Of a stretch of DNA of 64,000 bases, positions 40,697 through 52,800 are shown piece after piece; position 1 is the first letter of the stretch; each line of letters opens with the position of its first letter. The stretch is taken from positions 558,001 to 622,000 of the forward strand of contig NC_026489.1 in the NCBI RefSeq assembly GCF_000328475.2, in the 5' to 3' direction. The translations under genes and the position numbers were made by a program. The notes beneath the pieces are model-generated. The model saw only the letters and a program-made list of their open reading frames with translations. It made no database searches and was not told the origin of the DNA. Origin of the DNA: Mycosarcoma maydis (Eukaryota > Basidiomycota > Ustilaginomycetes > Ustilaginales).

Positions 40697-41921
40697 ATGA
40701 CAACCAAAGGCGGGAGCGCGATCAAGGACGATAGCAGCAGTCCGCGACGCAACCGTGCCGATCTACTGCAACCCGAGTTCGCACCGCATCCACCTGTTGA
40801 GCCTCTCGGCCACGATCTGTTGCACGGCCCTGCGCTGCAAGACCACATTGTCGTGATTCTGGGTGTCGGACCGGGACTGGGAATCTCGATCGCCCAAGTG
40901 TTTGCGCAACGCGGCTACATCACAGCTATCCTATCGCGCAGCAAGCAGCGGCTCGAAAACTGGGCTGATTCACTCCACGAAACTGCGCTTGCCTTTCGTA
41001 AGGCCAACAAGATCCCTGTACGAGCAGAAAGGCTTTCCGCAGCGTTCGCATGCGATGCACTAGACAACGATAGTATCACCACCACCATCCAGCAAGTATG
41101 CGACTATTGGCCCGATAAGAATCTCGGAACAGCTTGCTACAATGCCTCGATCCGAAAGCGCGGACCGTTCTTAGAACAGAGATTGGATCAAGTCAAGGAT
41201 GGTGTTCAAGGCTCGATCCTCGCCGGTTTCACTTTCGCACAGGCTACGTTGAGAAAGTTCGAGCAACACGGACACGGTGCAAACTTGATCGTGACTGGCG
41301 CTACGTCGTCGACCAGAGGTAGAGAAGGGTTTGCTGGATTCGCAGCTAGTAGTGAGTGGACCCATTGCTCAGGGCATGTAGTTGCTCTGGCCCCTAGTCA
41401 AGATGCTGACCCGCTTGCGAGCCTCTTGTTCGCCGGTCTAACTTTGCAGAATCCGGCCTCCGAGCGCTCTGCCAGGTACGTTTCCGTTTCTCTATCCTCC
41501 TCACCAATCACCATCGATCCACGCCACATAGCTAGTCGGTCTTGTAGAACTGCGCCTCTGACCTCCGCATTTTCGGCTTGTTCCGCAGTCGGTGGCTCGC
41601 GAATATGGTCCCAAGAACATCCACGTGAGCCACGTCATTGTCGACGGCCTCATCGAGTCCGATACCGCGCTCGAATACCTCGGCATGCCCAAAGGAAGCC
41701 GTTTCCGCGATGGCTCTGTAAGTGCAGCCACATCCATTCACCACTGCGATCAAGACTCCCACAACTGATCGCTTACCTCTCGACCCCTACTCTCTTTTTT
41801 CATATCCACACAGGCCTTGTTGCCACCTCAGATGGCAAAGACCTGGCTGTTTCTCGCTCAACAGCATCCGTCCGCATGGACTTTCGAGATGGACCTGCGT
41901 CCTGCTCGTGAGCATTGGTAG
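40697..41921 (+). CDS. Atypical short-chain dehydrogenase/reductase
   Basis: Rossmann-fold NAD(P)-dependent oxidoreductase; substrate unknown. Exons 40697-41351, 41450-41475, 41589-41717 and 41814-41921 give 305 residues, with GTGAGT, GTACGT and GTAAGT donors. The nucleotide loop is GVGPGLG (residues 56-62) after VVIL, and LIVTGATSSTRG holds the usual strand with Ser/Thr. The splice across the 26-nt exon 2 restores FAASKSGLRALCQSVAREYGPKN, which matches SDR helix F. The catalytic Tyr of YxxxK is Phe215 here; Lys219 is kept. I recall a bacterial/fungal SDR subgroup with Phe at this place and IHVxHVVIDG after it, which also fits. The ending is not an obvious targeting signal. Confidence 0.87.
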
Positions 41922-42357
41922 TGCGATCAAGAGTGCATGTGATCACGGAGCTGCTCAATGTAGACCGCGGTAAAAATCTCGCAAACACGTCAATGCGATG
42001 CACGAACACAGACCGAATAAAATGCCTCTTCGAGATCATCATGAAAGAAAGAAAGTGTTGAAAACGCTTTAATTTTTTTGGGGCATGTTCTGTGCCGAGG
42101 TCGCATAGACAAGCAACGACGGTAGGACAATTTGAGGAATTTGAGATTTGTAGGTTTTGTTTGCCGATTGTTTGGGGGTCGATGAAGCTTGAGCCGAATT
42201 GGAACGTCCAACGCCAACGAGTAGACCAGCCTCAGTGAGGACATCGCTGAAGACTAGCCATTGCAGATACCGAACGCGAGAAAACCAAGTCGTTGAGTTG
42301 CTCCAGCTTTCATTAACCAGGTGTAAACGGATCACGCTTGTTGAGGAGGTGAGCCGT
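41922..42357. other. SDR/eL41 convergent region
   Basis: 3' regions of two convergent genes. A longer frame on the minus strand (42069-42443) overlaps the eL41 frame and is not a gene. No element copies seen. Confidence 0.6.
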
Positions 42358-42435
42358 TTACTTGGATCGGGCGCGCATCTTTCTGCGCTTACGACGAAGT
42401 CTGCGCATACGCTTCTTCCTCCACTTGGCTCGCAT
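42358..42435 (-). CDS. RPL41: 60S ribosomal protein eL41
   Basis: A complete 25-residue protein, MRAKWRKKRMRRLRRKRR followed by KMRARSK and TAA. It differs from yeast L41 at only a few positions. It is the smallest ribosomal protein, one Arg/Lys-rich helix that bridges the subunits at the 60S/40S interface. The frame is far too short for usual gene finding. ATG at 42435. A consensus acceptor (CTACAG, 42446-42451) lies 10 bp upstream of the ATG and a GTAGGT donor at 42737-42742, so a 5' UTR intron of about 297 bp is likely, as is common in ribosomal protein genes. Confidence 0.95.
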   Translation of the reverse strand: MRAKWRKKRMRRLRRKRRKMRARSK

Positions 42436-43889
42436 GTTGACAAAGCTGTAGATGAATGATCAGGTGCAATAAGGATGCAGACAGTGTAAGCGATTGGTTC
42501 TGGTATTAGAGCTGCGAGAGAATGCTGTACTCGTGCGCTGCTGAAGATCCTTGGCGTTCAAAGATGAATCGACTAGCTGCCAGAGCTGGGGCTGATGATG
42601 GTAATGATGACCAAAAAGCTACAAAACTGGTGCCAATGCCGGGTCGCTCAACAGTGAATGCCAACATTGCTATGCTGATGCTGTTGCGTTGAAGTGATCT
42701 CCAGCAGATGTCAGTGCAATGTCAATGTTTCGAAGTACCTACCTGACTTGATCAAATGAGAGCTACTTGGTGGGAGAGAAGAGAGGAACAGCAGGTGTTC
42801 AGACGAGCTTTGTAGCGCTCACTCCATCTCTCGCTCCACACCCAGCTCAAGCTGACTCTCTGTCAATTTCGTCACTCGGCTTGGCCACCAATTATTCACT
42901 GCGGTCATAGCCAATTTAGATAATTACGAATATGCGCTTTGGTCGTCAGACTGCGAGACCAGCTGACCTCTTCCTCTTGCATGGAATTACCCTCTGGCAA
43001 AATGCCCGATCACTGTCGAGAGCGAAAAATATGATCATGTGATTCAACGTCGACCCCGGCCGAGGCTTGCCACCAATTCGAAGTTGTTAAATAAAGATAT
43101 GATTTGTATAGCTTATACGGCCTAACAAAGCATCGTAGCGAGAGTTTAGATCGGGCCAGAGCTTGCTCTGAACAGCTCAAGCATTCGCGTTGCTAATTGT
43201 ACGACACAAGACAGAAAGCATTTGCGTGCAACGGCCGAAAGTGAGTTACAGCAAGGTTCTGAATGACGTTCGAGTCTAGTCGGCAGGTGGCAGGGACATG
43301 TGGCTAGCCTCGGATAGGCTTGTCTCATCAACAGAAACTCCGATGAGGCCGAAGCTCGCAGCTATTACCAGATCGAGCGCTTGTAGCAGTGATGCCTGAC
43401 AAGCAAGGCGACTCGTACTTCGCCAGCAACTTTATCTCATCCCGCTTTCGAAGCTGCGAAGGCACGTTCGAACCTCTGCATGTCTGTTATTCGAGATGGA
43501 CGAGCCACCACGTCTCATCTTGTGGAGCCGCAGATTTCTGCGGTGTTCTCTTGCGTGCGTTCTAGCAGACCTGGTTCTGGCCCGGAGAATCGTGTGGATA
43601 TGCATGCATCCACAGCATACGATCGCTTAGGGTAATGCGTTGTCTGAGAAGTAGTAAAGTACAATGTCGGAACGAAAAGACAGGGAAAGAGAGACCGAGA
43701 CTCGGAGGTCATGGAGATGTTCGAAGCGGCAGCATCGCGGCACAATGTTGTACAACGCACATGCGTAGCAAGAGCCAGAACGAGTTGAGTTTGCAGGTAT
43801 AGATGGGTTCGAATGGAGGCTAACTCCAGCGTCATGGCATGCACAGGCAATGCGATCAGTGACGAGCTGTTTTGACCGAGAGAAATGCA
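42436..43889. other. eL41 leader and RPB6 downstream region
   Basis: 1.45 kb. The first 300 bp hold the proposed eL41 5' UTR intron and the following bases its promoter. The rest, to the RPB6 stop, holds no recognised gene and no element copy. Frames near 43515-43890 have no motif. Confidence 0.6.
42446..42742 (-). other. Probable 5' UTR intron of eL41
   Basis: GTAGGT donor and CTACAG acceptor on the minus strand, ending 10 bp before the eL41 ATG. Inferred from splice consensus only. Confidence 0.5.
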
Positions 43890-44556
43890 TTACTCGCTGA
43901 CGATGAGCTCACTGACCGTCCAGTCCTCGTAACTACCATCTGGAAGATATCTTCTGACGACAAGAGGGATCTTTTTGGCGGCAAGCTCCTTCATGGCAAT
44001 CTCCAATGGGTCCGTCTCGCCTTCGGTAGGCACAAGTACGGGTGCGTTCATGCTGAAATGCCATCAAACATAGGAACAAGGATCGTCAGCTTGGTGGCTG
44101 AAAACACTGATGGTGATTCACCTAAACTGGCTAGCACACCAGCCCATTCTGGTAAAGGGTGGGGTTGAGACGCGGCACGGTGAAACTTACGAAATCTGAA
44201 GAGCACGCGTACCAAGAATCCTGGCTCGCTCGTACTTGGTCATGTAGGGTGTCGTGATACGTTCGGCATTGGCTTGACCAGCCATCGAGGTGGAAGGATC
44301 GCCACCTGCAGAAGAGTGGACGATACCATTGGCAGCGCCATCCGCGCCATCGTCAAATTGTTCCTCTCCGAGATCATCGCCATCGTAGACTGGCTCCTCG
44401 TCGTCATAAAAGCTGCGGTAGAACAAGAATCAAGAAGCATCAAAGCATGTATTATGTCAGATTGCCGACTTGTGTGCACTCATTAAGCCGATGTTGAGAC
44501 AAGGGAGAACCTGAAGCAACTTACGTCTCCTCTCCACCGTCCTCGCGATCTGACAT
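43890..44556 (-). CDS. RPB6: RNA polymerases I, II and III shared subunit RPB6 (ABC23)
   Basis: Common subunit near the polymerase clamp that stabilises assembly. Exons 44525-44556 (32 nt), 44191-44412 and 43890-44052 give 138 residues, close to yeast (155). Donors are GTAAGT at both introns; acceptors are CGCAG and TTCAG. The acidic N-terminal tail ([21 protein letters not shown]) is normal. The conserved core is [20 protein letters not shown], then [35 protein letters not shown] and the terminal SELIV. ATG at 44556. It is divergent from the chitin synthase gene. The frame alone shows only the middle exon, so it is easy to miss. Confidence 0.96.
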
Positions 44557-45682
44557 GATGTACAATAGAAGCCAAGTATTCGATAGCGGATCCGTCTGTA
44601 ATACTTCTGACTTGCTGAGTCCGAATCGATTCGCGTACAAACTGAGCTATGGCGCTTCGAGCTTGCGTCTCTAGATCTGAGGGTAGCGACAGGGATATGT
44701 TTGTAGCCTGCCGGAGCAATCGTATCGAGATTGTTGGACAGCGGCGAAGGTGCAAGCTGGTTCGACGACGAAGAAGAACCAAAAAAGAAGAGCGCCGAGA
44801 GCCGAAATTGTGACGTGTGGAGAAAACGCGTCGTGGATCTGATCGAGTGGCCAAATGCGAATCGGGAGATGTAATTTGAAGCAACCCTTATGATCGATCT
44901 GCAAACATCCGTGTGTTCACGATTGCAGAACGAAATGATCTGACATTCAGTCTCTAATCGCAAATCATCACGCAGCACGTACTGTATGACTCACGACTTG
45001 CGGTTGCTACTTGTGACTGACGGCGAGTCGAGTGATGTTCTCTCTCAAAATCGCAAATCGTGAATCGTTCAAGACCCGATGGATGCACTCGTGACTTTGC
45101 GTGCTGGCATTCCCGATTCACAATTATTCACAATAGTTAACTTAATTATTAAATCTTGATTCGGAGCTGCGAGTAGTGACTTCTACTCGCGTGCGACTGA
45201 GAAAGGAACACGGAAGGGTCTGTGACGTGTGACGGGTGAGAGCATGCAAGGACCGACCCAAGCACACACTTCCGAGCATCCAAGCGTTCAAGCATTATTC
45301 AATCAAGCATGCTGTTGGTCTTGTGCACGACTCGTGACTTCTGATGCAGACCTGTGTGACAGACAGCACAGCTGCAGGGTTGGCACAGATCGTCACCGTT
45401 CGCTGTTCACTGCCGATAGTCATGTTCTCGTTCAGTCATTCTCTCTCTCTCTCTCCCTCCCTCTCTCCCATCAGGATAGGCCTGGTCTGTGACAGGATAA
45501 AGGAACGCCTACATCTCGATGCCTAGCTACTCAGTCATCTCTCCTTGACCTTCATCACGCCGGCCTCATCTTCCCTTCATCTCCATCGTCAAGGCTCGAC
45601 CCGTCTCCTTTATCCGCGCGCGCGTCCACCAGAAACAAGCCCCTGACACTGCAGCCCTGTGCGCCAAACACAGCTGCAAGTC
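44557..45682. other. Divergent RPB6/chitin synthase promoter region
   Basis: 1.1 kb. Element copies at 45087 and 45330, an A/T-rich stretch at 45121-45155, and a CT-rich tract at 45439-45467. No gene seen. Confidence 0.65.
45439..45467 (+). promoter_or_regulatory. CT-rich tract upstream of chitin synthase
   Basis: 29 pyrimidines in a row about 215 bp before the ATG. CT-rich runs near the start site are common in fungal promoters; function here is inferred. Confidence 0.45.
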
Positions 45683-48600
45683 ATGAGCCACTACCATCGC
45701 CAGGGCGGCCCTGGTCAGCCCCACGATTCCTACGAAGACCAACAACAACCGTATTACACCGACCAAGCTCATTCCGGATACGATCATCATTCATACCATC
45801 AGCAGCAGCTCTATCATGCTGCTTACGACGCCGCACAGCCCGAGTATCAGGCCGCTCCTGTCAAGCCACAGAGGTGAGTCCTGTTTCTACCCGTAGCACA
45901 CGCTCTGCATATCATCGTTGCTTTTCTCACTGCGAATCCCAAGTTTGATTCATCCGTCTAACCCACCTTTGCTTCATCTCACTCCGCACAACAGGCAACC
46001 ATCCAGAATCAGATCCAATTCGTCAGGTAGTCGCTCTGTATCCCACACTCCTGCCGCTTACACCAACCAAGGCATACCTCCCGTTCCCTCAAACCTCTCT
46101 GCAGCTCGACAACGCTCCGATCCAAGCCAAGCGCTTCCTCCATCTTCCTCTTCCTACGCTCAGGACGCCTTTTCGCGGCCTTCTTATTCTTCCCATCGGA
46201 ACGCACCAAACGCACCAAATAGCAATCATCCAAGTCGTTGGGATCCCAACGCCTCCTACGACACAGCTCCCACCGCGCCGCTCTACGATCCTGCCCCACT
46301 TCCTGGTTCCGGTCAGCTCGACGCCGATCCCTCTCAACACAGCATCGATCTAGGCGTGCGCGAGCCCTTGTATGACGACCAAGTCATGCAGCAGCATTAC
46401 CCTTACGGCGGTGCAGCCGCATTCCAGCGTTCCGACAGCTACCAGTCCGGCAGGCCCGGCGCAGGTGGCTACCACTCTATAGATGACGAAAAGAGCATTC
46501 ACTCGAAGCACAGCAACCAACCACCTGGTGCTTGGAACGCTGGCGCTCCCTCCATGCCCTACAACAACATGCCTACTTCTCACTCCACGATTCAGATGGC
46601 TCAGCCAGCCTACCCACCCAGCCCCTACGGCGAGTATGAGATGCACGCCACAGGCATGCCCGAGCCAAACATGTCCATCGCAGGGCTTGGCGCGCCTGGT
46701 GCGCTCATCGCTGCCGCACCCATGCCCGGTATGCAACATCACGACTCGACCTATTCTCGCGAGAATCGCGAACGCATCATGCGCAAGCGCACCGTCAAGC
46801 GCATCCCTCTCCAAGACGGCAACCTCGTCCTCGACATTCCCGTCGCCAGCAGTATCAGCAAATCCACCACCAACAATCCCGAGTTCCGCGAGATGCGCTA
46901 TCAGGCCTGCACCTCGGACCCGGATCGCTTCATCGAGGAGAAGTACACGCTTCGTCCCTGGCTGTACGGCAGGGAGACTGAGATGGCCATCGTGCTCACC
47001 TGCTACAACGAAGACGACGTGCTATTCGCCAGAACCATGGGCGGTGTCATCAAGAACATTGCCCACCTCTGCAGCCGCACACGCTCCAAGACGTGGGGTC
47101 CCGACGCATGGAAAAAAGTGGTCGTCATCATTGTAGCTGACGGACGCAAAAAGGCCAACGAGCGCATGCTCAAGGCGCTCGGCTTGATGGGCTGCTACAA
47201 CGAAGGTGTCATGAAGGATCACGTCCTGAAAAAACCCGTCGAGGCTCACATCTTTGAGTACACCACTCGCGTCCAAATCACCGAGAAGGGGGAGGTCAAA
47301 GTAACGCCTTGTCCAATCCAGGTCGTCTTCTGCCTCAAGGAACAAAACAAGAAGAAGCTCAACAGTCATCGATGGTATTTCAACGCCTTTTGCCAGATGC
47401 TCAAACCCAACGTCTGCATCCTCCTGGACGTAGGCACCAAACCGACGGGCACGAGCATATACGAATTGTGGAAGTCGTTCGACAAACATCACCGTGTTGG
47501 CGGTGCCTGTGGCGAGATCTGTGTCGACACGGGACGTGGCTGCACCGCGCTCTTCAATCCGCTCGTCGCCTCACAAAACTTCGAGTACAAGATGTCCAAC
47601 ATCCTCGACAAACCCACCGAGTCGGTCTTTGGCTTTATCTCGGTGCTTCCCGGTGCGTTCTCGGCCTATCGATACAAGGCACTCCTTGGCCGGCCTCTGG
47701 AGATGTACTTCAAGGGCGAGAAGCTGCACTCGGGCGAAGGGAGCAACTCGATCTTTGAGGGTAACATGTACCTTGCTGAAGATCGTATTCTTTGCTTTGA
47801 GCTCGTCACCAAAGAGCGCGAAGGATGGCTTCTACGATATGTCAAGTCGGCCAAAGCTTACACCGACGTTCCCGACAGGGTGCCCGAATTCATTTCTCAG
47901 CGTCGACGCTGGCTCAACGGTTCGCTCTTTGCCTCGTACTATGCAGTGTGGCACTGGTACCGCATCTTTACATCTGGCCAGCCCTTCCTTCGCAAGCTCT
48001 GGCTGCTCTTCCAGGTCATTTACAATCTCGTCCTGCTTGTGTTCAGTTGGTTCGGCATCGCCAACTTCTTCCTTGCCTTTTACTTCTTGCTCAGCGCATC
48101 GACCAGTACCGAAGGTAGCGATCCATTCGGCGGCCAGGGCGCTGCTATTGTCGAGATTTTTCAAAACATTTTCATTGCTATGGTCATCGTCGTGCTCGTT
48201 TGTTCGCTGGGCAACCGGCCTCAAGGTTCCAACTTTGCATATACGTCCGCCATCATCATCTTTGCGCTCATCATGGGACTCGCTTTGTATGCAGCTGGCT
48301 ACACCATCTATTTGGCGTTGGATGCAGCTGGACTCACACATACCAACGGGTGGCGCGTCGACAATCTCGAGACACTGTTCAAGACCTCGGGATTCCGAGA
48401 TATCGTCATTTCGCTCGCGGCGACCTACGTCATGTGGTTGCTATGCTCCTTGTTGCACCTCGAGCCTTGGCACATGCTAACATCTTTCGTACAATATCTC
48501 TTCTTGACCCCGACCTACGTTATCATCTTATCCATGTATTCCATGTGCAACACCAACGATCTCTCTTGGGGCACCAAACAGTCGAACGGTCCGGCGACCG

Positions 48601-49028
48601 ACTTGGGCGGTGCTACGGGCTGCAACTCGAAGCAGGACGGCAAGGGCGAAATGGTCGATGTCAAAATCCCCACTTCAGCTGCCGACGCCGAAGAGCTGTG
48701 GACGCACTACCGACAGACGCTCTCACAGCCCACTGTCGAGGTTAAGCAGAAGCGCGACAAGGCAACGCGACAGGAAGATCACGCCAAGAACTTCCGTACC
48801 AACCTGGTGCTCATCTGGATGTGCACCAACGCCTTGGTCGTCATTATCTTCACCAGCACGTGGTGGAACAAGTACGTGCGTAATCACATTTACGCAGGGG
48901 CAGTTCGCAGGGGCGAGCCTGTGATCAATCCGTATCAGTCGGCGATCTTCTGGTCGACCGCTGGACTGTCAGCTGTACGCTTTGTTGGCAGCATCACTTT
49001 CTTATTATTGCGCCTCTTCGGACACTGA
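45683..49028 (+). CDS. Chitin synthase, division 1 (class I-III type)
   Basis: Membrane glycosyltransferase that polymerises N-acetylglucosamine from UDP-GlcNAc into cell-wall chitin. Exons 45683-45873 and 45995-49028 give 1,074 residues; the intron has GTGAGT and CAACAG. The first 280 residues are disordered and rich in Gln, Tyr, Pro and Ser. Then come the division-1 start (RKRTVKRIPLQDGNLVLDIP), TCYNEDDVLFARTM, VVIIVADGRKKANER and LLDVGTKPTGTS. EDR lies at 659-661, and the QRRRW catalytic motif at 699-703. Several C-terminal membrane segments follow, from LWLLFQVIYNLVLLVFSWF. The class within division 1 cannot be settled by eye. ATG 45683. Confidence 0.94.
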
Positions 49029-49826
49029 GTGGGCCCGACCTGGTTTGCCCAATCGCCCTTCGATCATTCTAGTAATATTATCAGACTTGTCTTCCTTCAA
49101 CTGGCGTGCTTCTCATTATACCGTGTAAAATAAAATATCGCTCATTCATCGTTACATTCACGATTGCTTATGTCGATCGACCGTGTCGCCGGAAAGGGCT
49201 GTGCCTTCCTTCACCTACAGTATGTCTTCTTCAGATGACCAACTGAGAGTCGCAGTCATCCAGACATGGGCAGCACTCTGCAAAAAAAAAAACTCCCCGG
49301 TATTAATCACGAATCACGAATGTTTGACCAGAAAAAAATCCCCTTGTAAAATCAAAACGGAAAATGGAAAAGAAATCCGTATAAAGTCCAGCTCGCTGAC
49401 CTAACGTTATGCCTGGTTGGGGCTGACTGAAGTTCAGAAGATGTTTGTCCGACATCCGAGTTTATACTTTTTTTTCCTTGGGACCAGCGAAACGAGAATT
49501 TTTGAAAACACGCGAAGCAGACACGCAGTCTTGTATTGGCAACGCTGAACGCTGTGCACCCTTTCCTCCTTGACTCTCGATTGCGACAGGCCACCCCGGA
49601 CCACCTACACCCACGTTCGTGCTCTCTAACAGCATCTCACAGCATCTCACTGCCTCTAGAAATCATAGTTTGTAGAGCAGACCGTGATTGTTTGCCGAAA
49701 TCTTGGCATTACACAGGACGAGGACGAGGCAGCCATACAGACCCAACGAGGTGGATTCGATCTCTTCTTTAGTTCCTTTCGAACCACCTTCTAGGTGCTT
49801 CCCAGTTGCCAACAGACATTGCTATC
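49029..49826. other. Chitin synthase/WD40 intergenic region
   Basis: 798 bp. Overlapping AATCACGAAT copies at 49305-49321 next to a run of nine A (49282-49290). No gene seen. Confidence 0.6.
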
Positions 49827-52800
49827 ATGCCACGATCTGCGGCATCGACGCCCGTGAAAAAGGCGATGCAGGCGCCATCAACACCCTCACTACTCGCACA
49901 AGCCCCGTTGCTTGCACCTGCTCAGTCTACGACAACTCGATTCGCGGCAGATGCGTCAGAGGTACCAGCACCATCACCATCACTGAACAACGATCCATCC
50001 TCGAGCCACGCCGCAGCATCTGCATCTGCTGCTCCTAGCAAGAGCCGCCATCGCAAAAACAAGAAGAGCATCACCGGAATCAAGGATCACTCCTCCGAAT
50101 TCTCACCCTTCCAAACCATCAGCGAGGGTCGAGTCTCGCGTCTCCCGGTCGTCTTCACTCACGATGCCGACTACTTTTTCGTCGTATCCAAGACATCGGT
50201 CCGCATCTACTCACGTACTACTGGCCAGGTCGTCTCGACCCTCTCTAGCGGACCTAGTTCTCATCTCGCTCCCATCACCGCCATTATGATCAATCCAGCC
50301 AACCCTCTGCAGCTGCTCACTGCCTCTCTCGACGGGCGTGTCAAGGTCTGGGACTTTTTGGACGGAGTTTTGCTCTCGTCTTTCGACCTTCAGCTGCCCA
50401 TCTCTGGTATGACTGCTCACGCATCAAACCCGAGCACAGTCTTTGTGATTCTCAAAAAGTTCCGCCACCGCGACGCAGAGACCGCTCCCAAGAACCTGTC
50501 CGAGATTTTGACTGCTCTCGACAGCGGTGCGCCTTTCAACAGCATCATTGGTCACTTTAATCTTGACCTCAACAGACACGCTCACAATCTTGCATCCATG
50601 CCCAAGTTCTCTCGCGGCGCCTCGCTGCGTCCCGAATTAGTGCGAATCGCAAAGACACGAGAAGCCGTCTCGATCGGCGTCTCTCCCAACGGCGAGTGGC
50701 TCGTGGTAGTCGGCAACGACAAGGTCCAAGTGGCAAGGACCAACGATCTCGCTTCCGGCTTTACACGATTCATATCCTCTCACCCTGGATCGCACCATCA
50801 CCACAAAGAGTCTCTGACCTGCATGGCTTTCCACCCCACTGACCCGACAAGACTCGTTACCGGTGACTCGAACGGCCGTATCCGCGTCTGGTATTGCCTG
50901 CAGAACAGCTTTATGGCACCCTCCAAGGCTGAAGCAGACGATGGTATGGAAAGGCATGCTCCTTCGAGCGTGTTTCACTGGCACGCGCATGCTGTCTCTT
51001 CGTTGTGCTTCTCTCCCAATGGCGCGCATCTGTTGTCAGGAGGTGAGGAAGGTGTGTTGGTTGTTTGGCATCTCGGTGCCTCTGGCAATGCAGCCTCCAA
51101 GGAGTTTGTGCCGCGCCTCGGTGCTCCGATCGCGGCTCTCGCAGTGGCCGGCGGCCTAGACGGCAGGGAGCAGGAATATGCAGTCTCGCTCGCAGACGGG
51201 AGCATCACTTTTGTCTCTTCCATGTCGCTCAAACCCACTCGAACCTTCACGCGCATCAAAATCGATGCTTCGCGCCACCTGCCTGGCGCGTTCATCCCTG
51301 CCGACACGCCGGTTCCGCTCTCAGTACACCCTGCTAGCGGCAACCTTGTTCTCCTGGCCGGCCATCCGTCGTCGTTGCAATTTTACGACCCAATCAAGGA
51401 TGTCAACACTATGGAGCTCGAGGTGGCACCTAGCAATCGTGTCTCTCGCGCTGATGACGAGCAGATCGAGCCAACACGTGTCGAGCGCGTTCTCTTTTCT
51501 CCTTTTACCTCTTCGAAAATCGCCGAAGCAGGCGAGTGGATGGTCACTTTCGATAGTCGCAATCTGTCCGATGTGCAAGGCGAAGTTGAGGTCGTTTCTG
51601 AGTCGAGTCTCAAGTTTTGGCGATGGAACCCAGTCAACCGACGCTACACGCTCAACACGCGTATCGATCGACCTCACAACGGAAAGAGACTGACCTCGAT
51701 GGTTTTTTCGCCCAGCTCGGCGCTGCTCGTCACCATTGCTTCGGACGCCAAGGTGCGTACCTGGCACGTGGCTTCACGCAAGCTCAAGTCCGGCAAGGCC
51801 GAGAGCTACTGGACTTGCCGCTCTGTATTTGGCTATCGCGACCAGACTCCCACTGCAGCTGCCTTTTCTGCCGACGGATCAATTCTTGCTATTGGCCAGG
51901 CCGGACGCGTGACGCTGTGGAACCCGGAGAGCAACCTTTTGTCGATGGTGATCTCGGCACCCGAGCTGGCTGAGGGTGTGCAGAACCTGGCCTTTTCGGG
52001 CCGATATCTGGCTCTCGCAACTCGCACTACGGTGCTGGTGTGGGATCTGATCATGTCCCGACAGGTTTCTCGCAAAAACATCCAAGATGGGCTGCACGCT
52101 AAGCTGCTGTTGGCGGCTACTGGCTGGAATCATGCAGGCGAGCAGGAGGATCGCCCTGTCTTTACTCTGGTATCCTCGAGCGACACAGATGACAGAGCAG
52201 AGCACGGCTCTGTGCGTGTCGCGCAACAAGTGAAGACGGTCGTTGAGCCCGTCTCGCTTGTGTCGGACACCGAGATCGGATCGACTTCGATCCTGACAGG
52301 CGCAACACCTGTCAGCAAGGCAGGTTCGTCCGCTAGCAGGGCTGTTTTCCGGACTGCGGTGTGTTTCGTCGCGCCCATCCCTCTGCCTGCTAGGCCTCAC
52401 GCTGTAGCCCAAGAGTTTGTGGCCATCACTGAGGACATGGATCTCGTCACGTTTTGCACATCACCCTCTGCGTCCGACTCGGCCACTGGCGGTACCACAG
52501 CTGAGAGTATTCGCGGTCTCTCGAACGTCAAGAAGACGCTCTTTCACGATCTATTTGGACCGTCGGCCTTTTACGATGCTCGTGCGGATGCGCCAGCCGA
52601 TGACGATGAGCAGACGCTTAGCATATCAGCTGATGTCGATGGCGGTGCAGGCTCGGGAGTGGCGTCGCTGTTTTCGACGGCTCCTCACTTGCTGCCGCCT
52701 GCGACTCTGTTGTTCGATGCATTCTTGTCCAAGATGCTGCCTGCTGCCAACACGACGCCAGCCGTCGACAGTGCTACTGCGTTAGATTCGAATTCGCACG

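Noticed and set aside
42069..42443. 124-codon minus-strand frame over eL41
   Set aside because: It reads eL41 DNA in another frame and has no domain; the 25-codon frame matches a ribosomal protein almost exactly.
43466..43476. GTTCGAAC resembling a tRNA B box
   Set aside because: No T-arm or acceptor-stem pairing and no A box at the right distance.
14250..44556. Idea that RPB2 and RPB6 form a functional Pol II gene cluster
   Set aside because: They lie about 26 kb apart with many unrelated genes between; co-location is probably chance.
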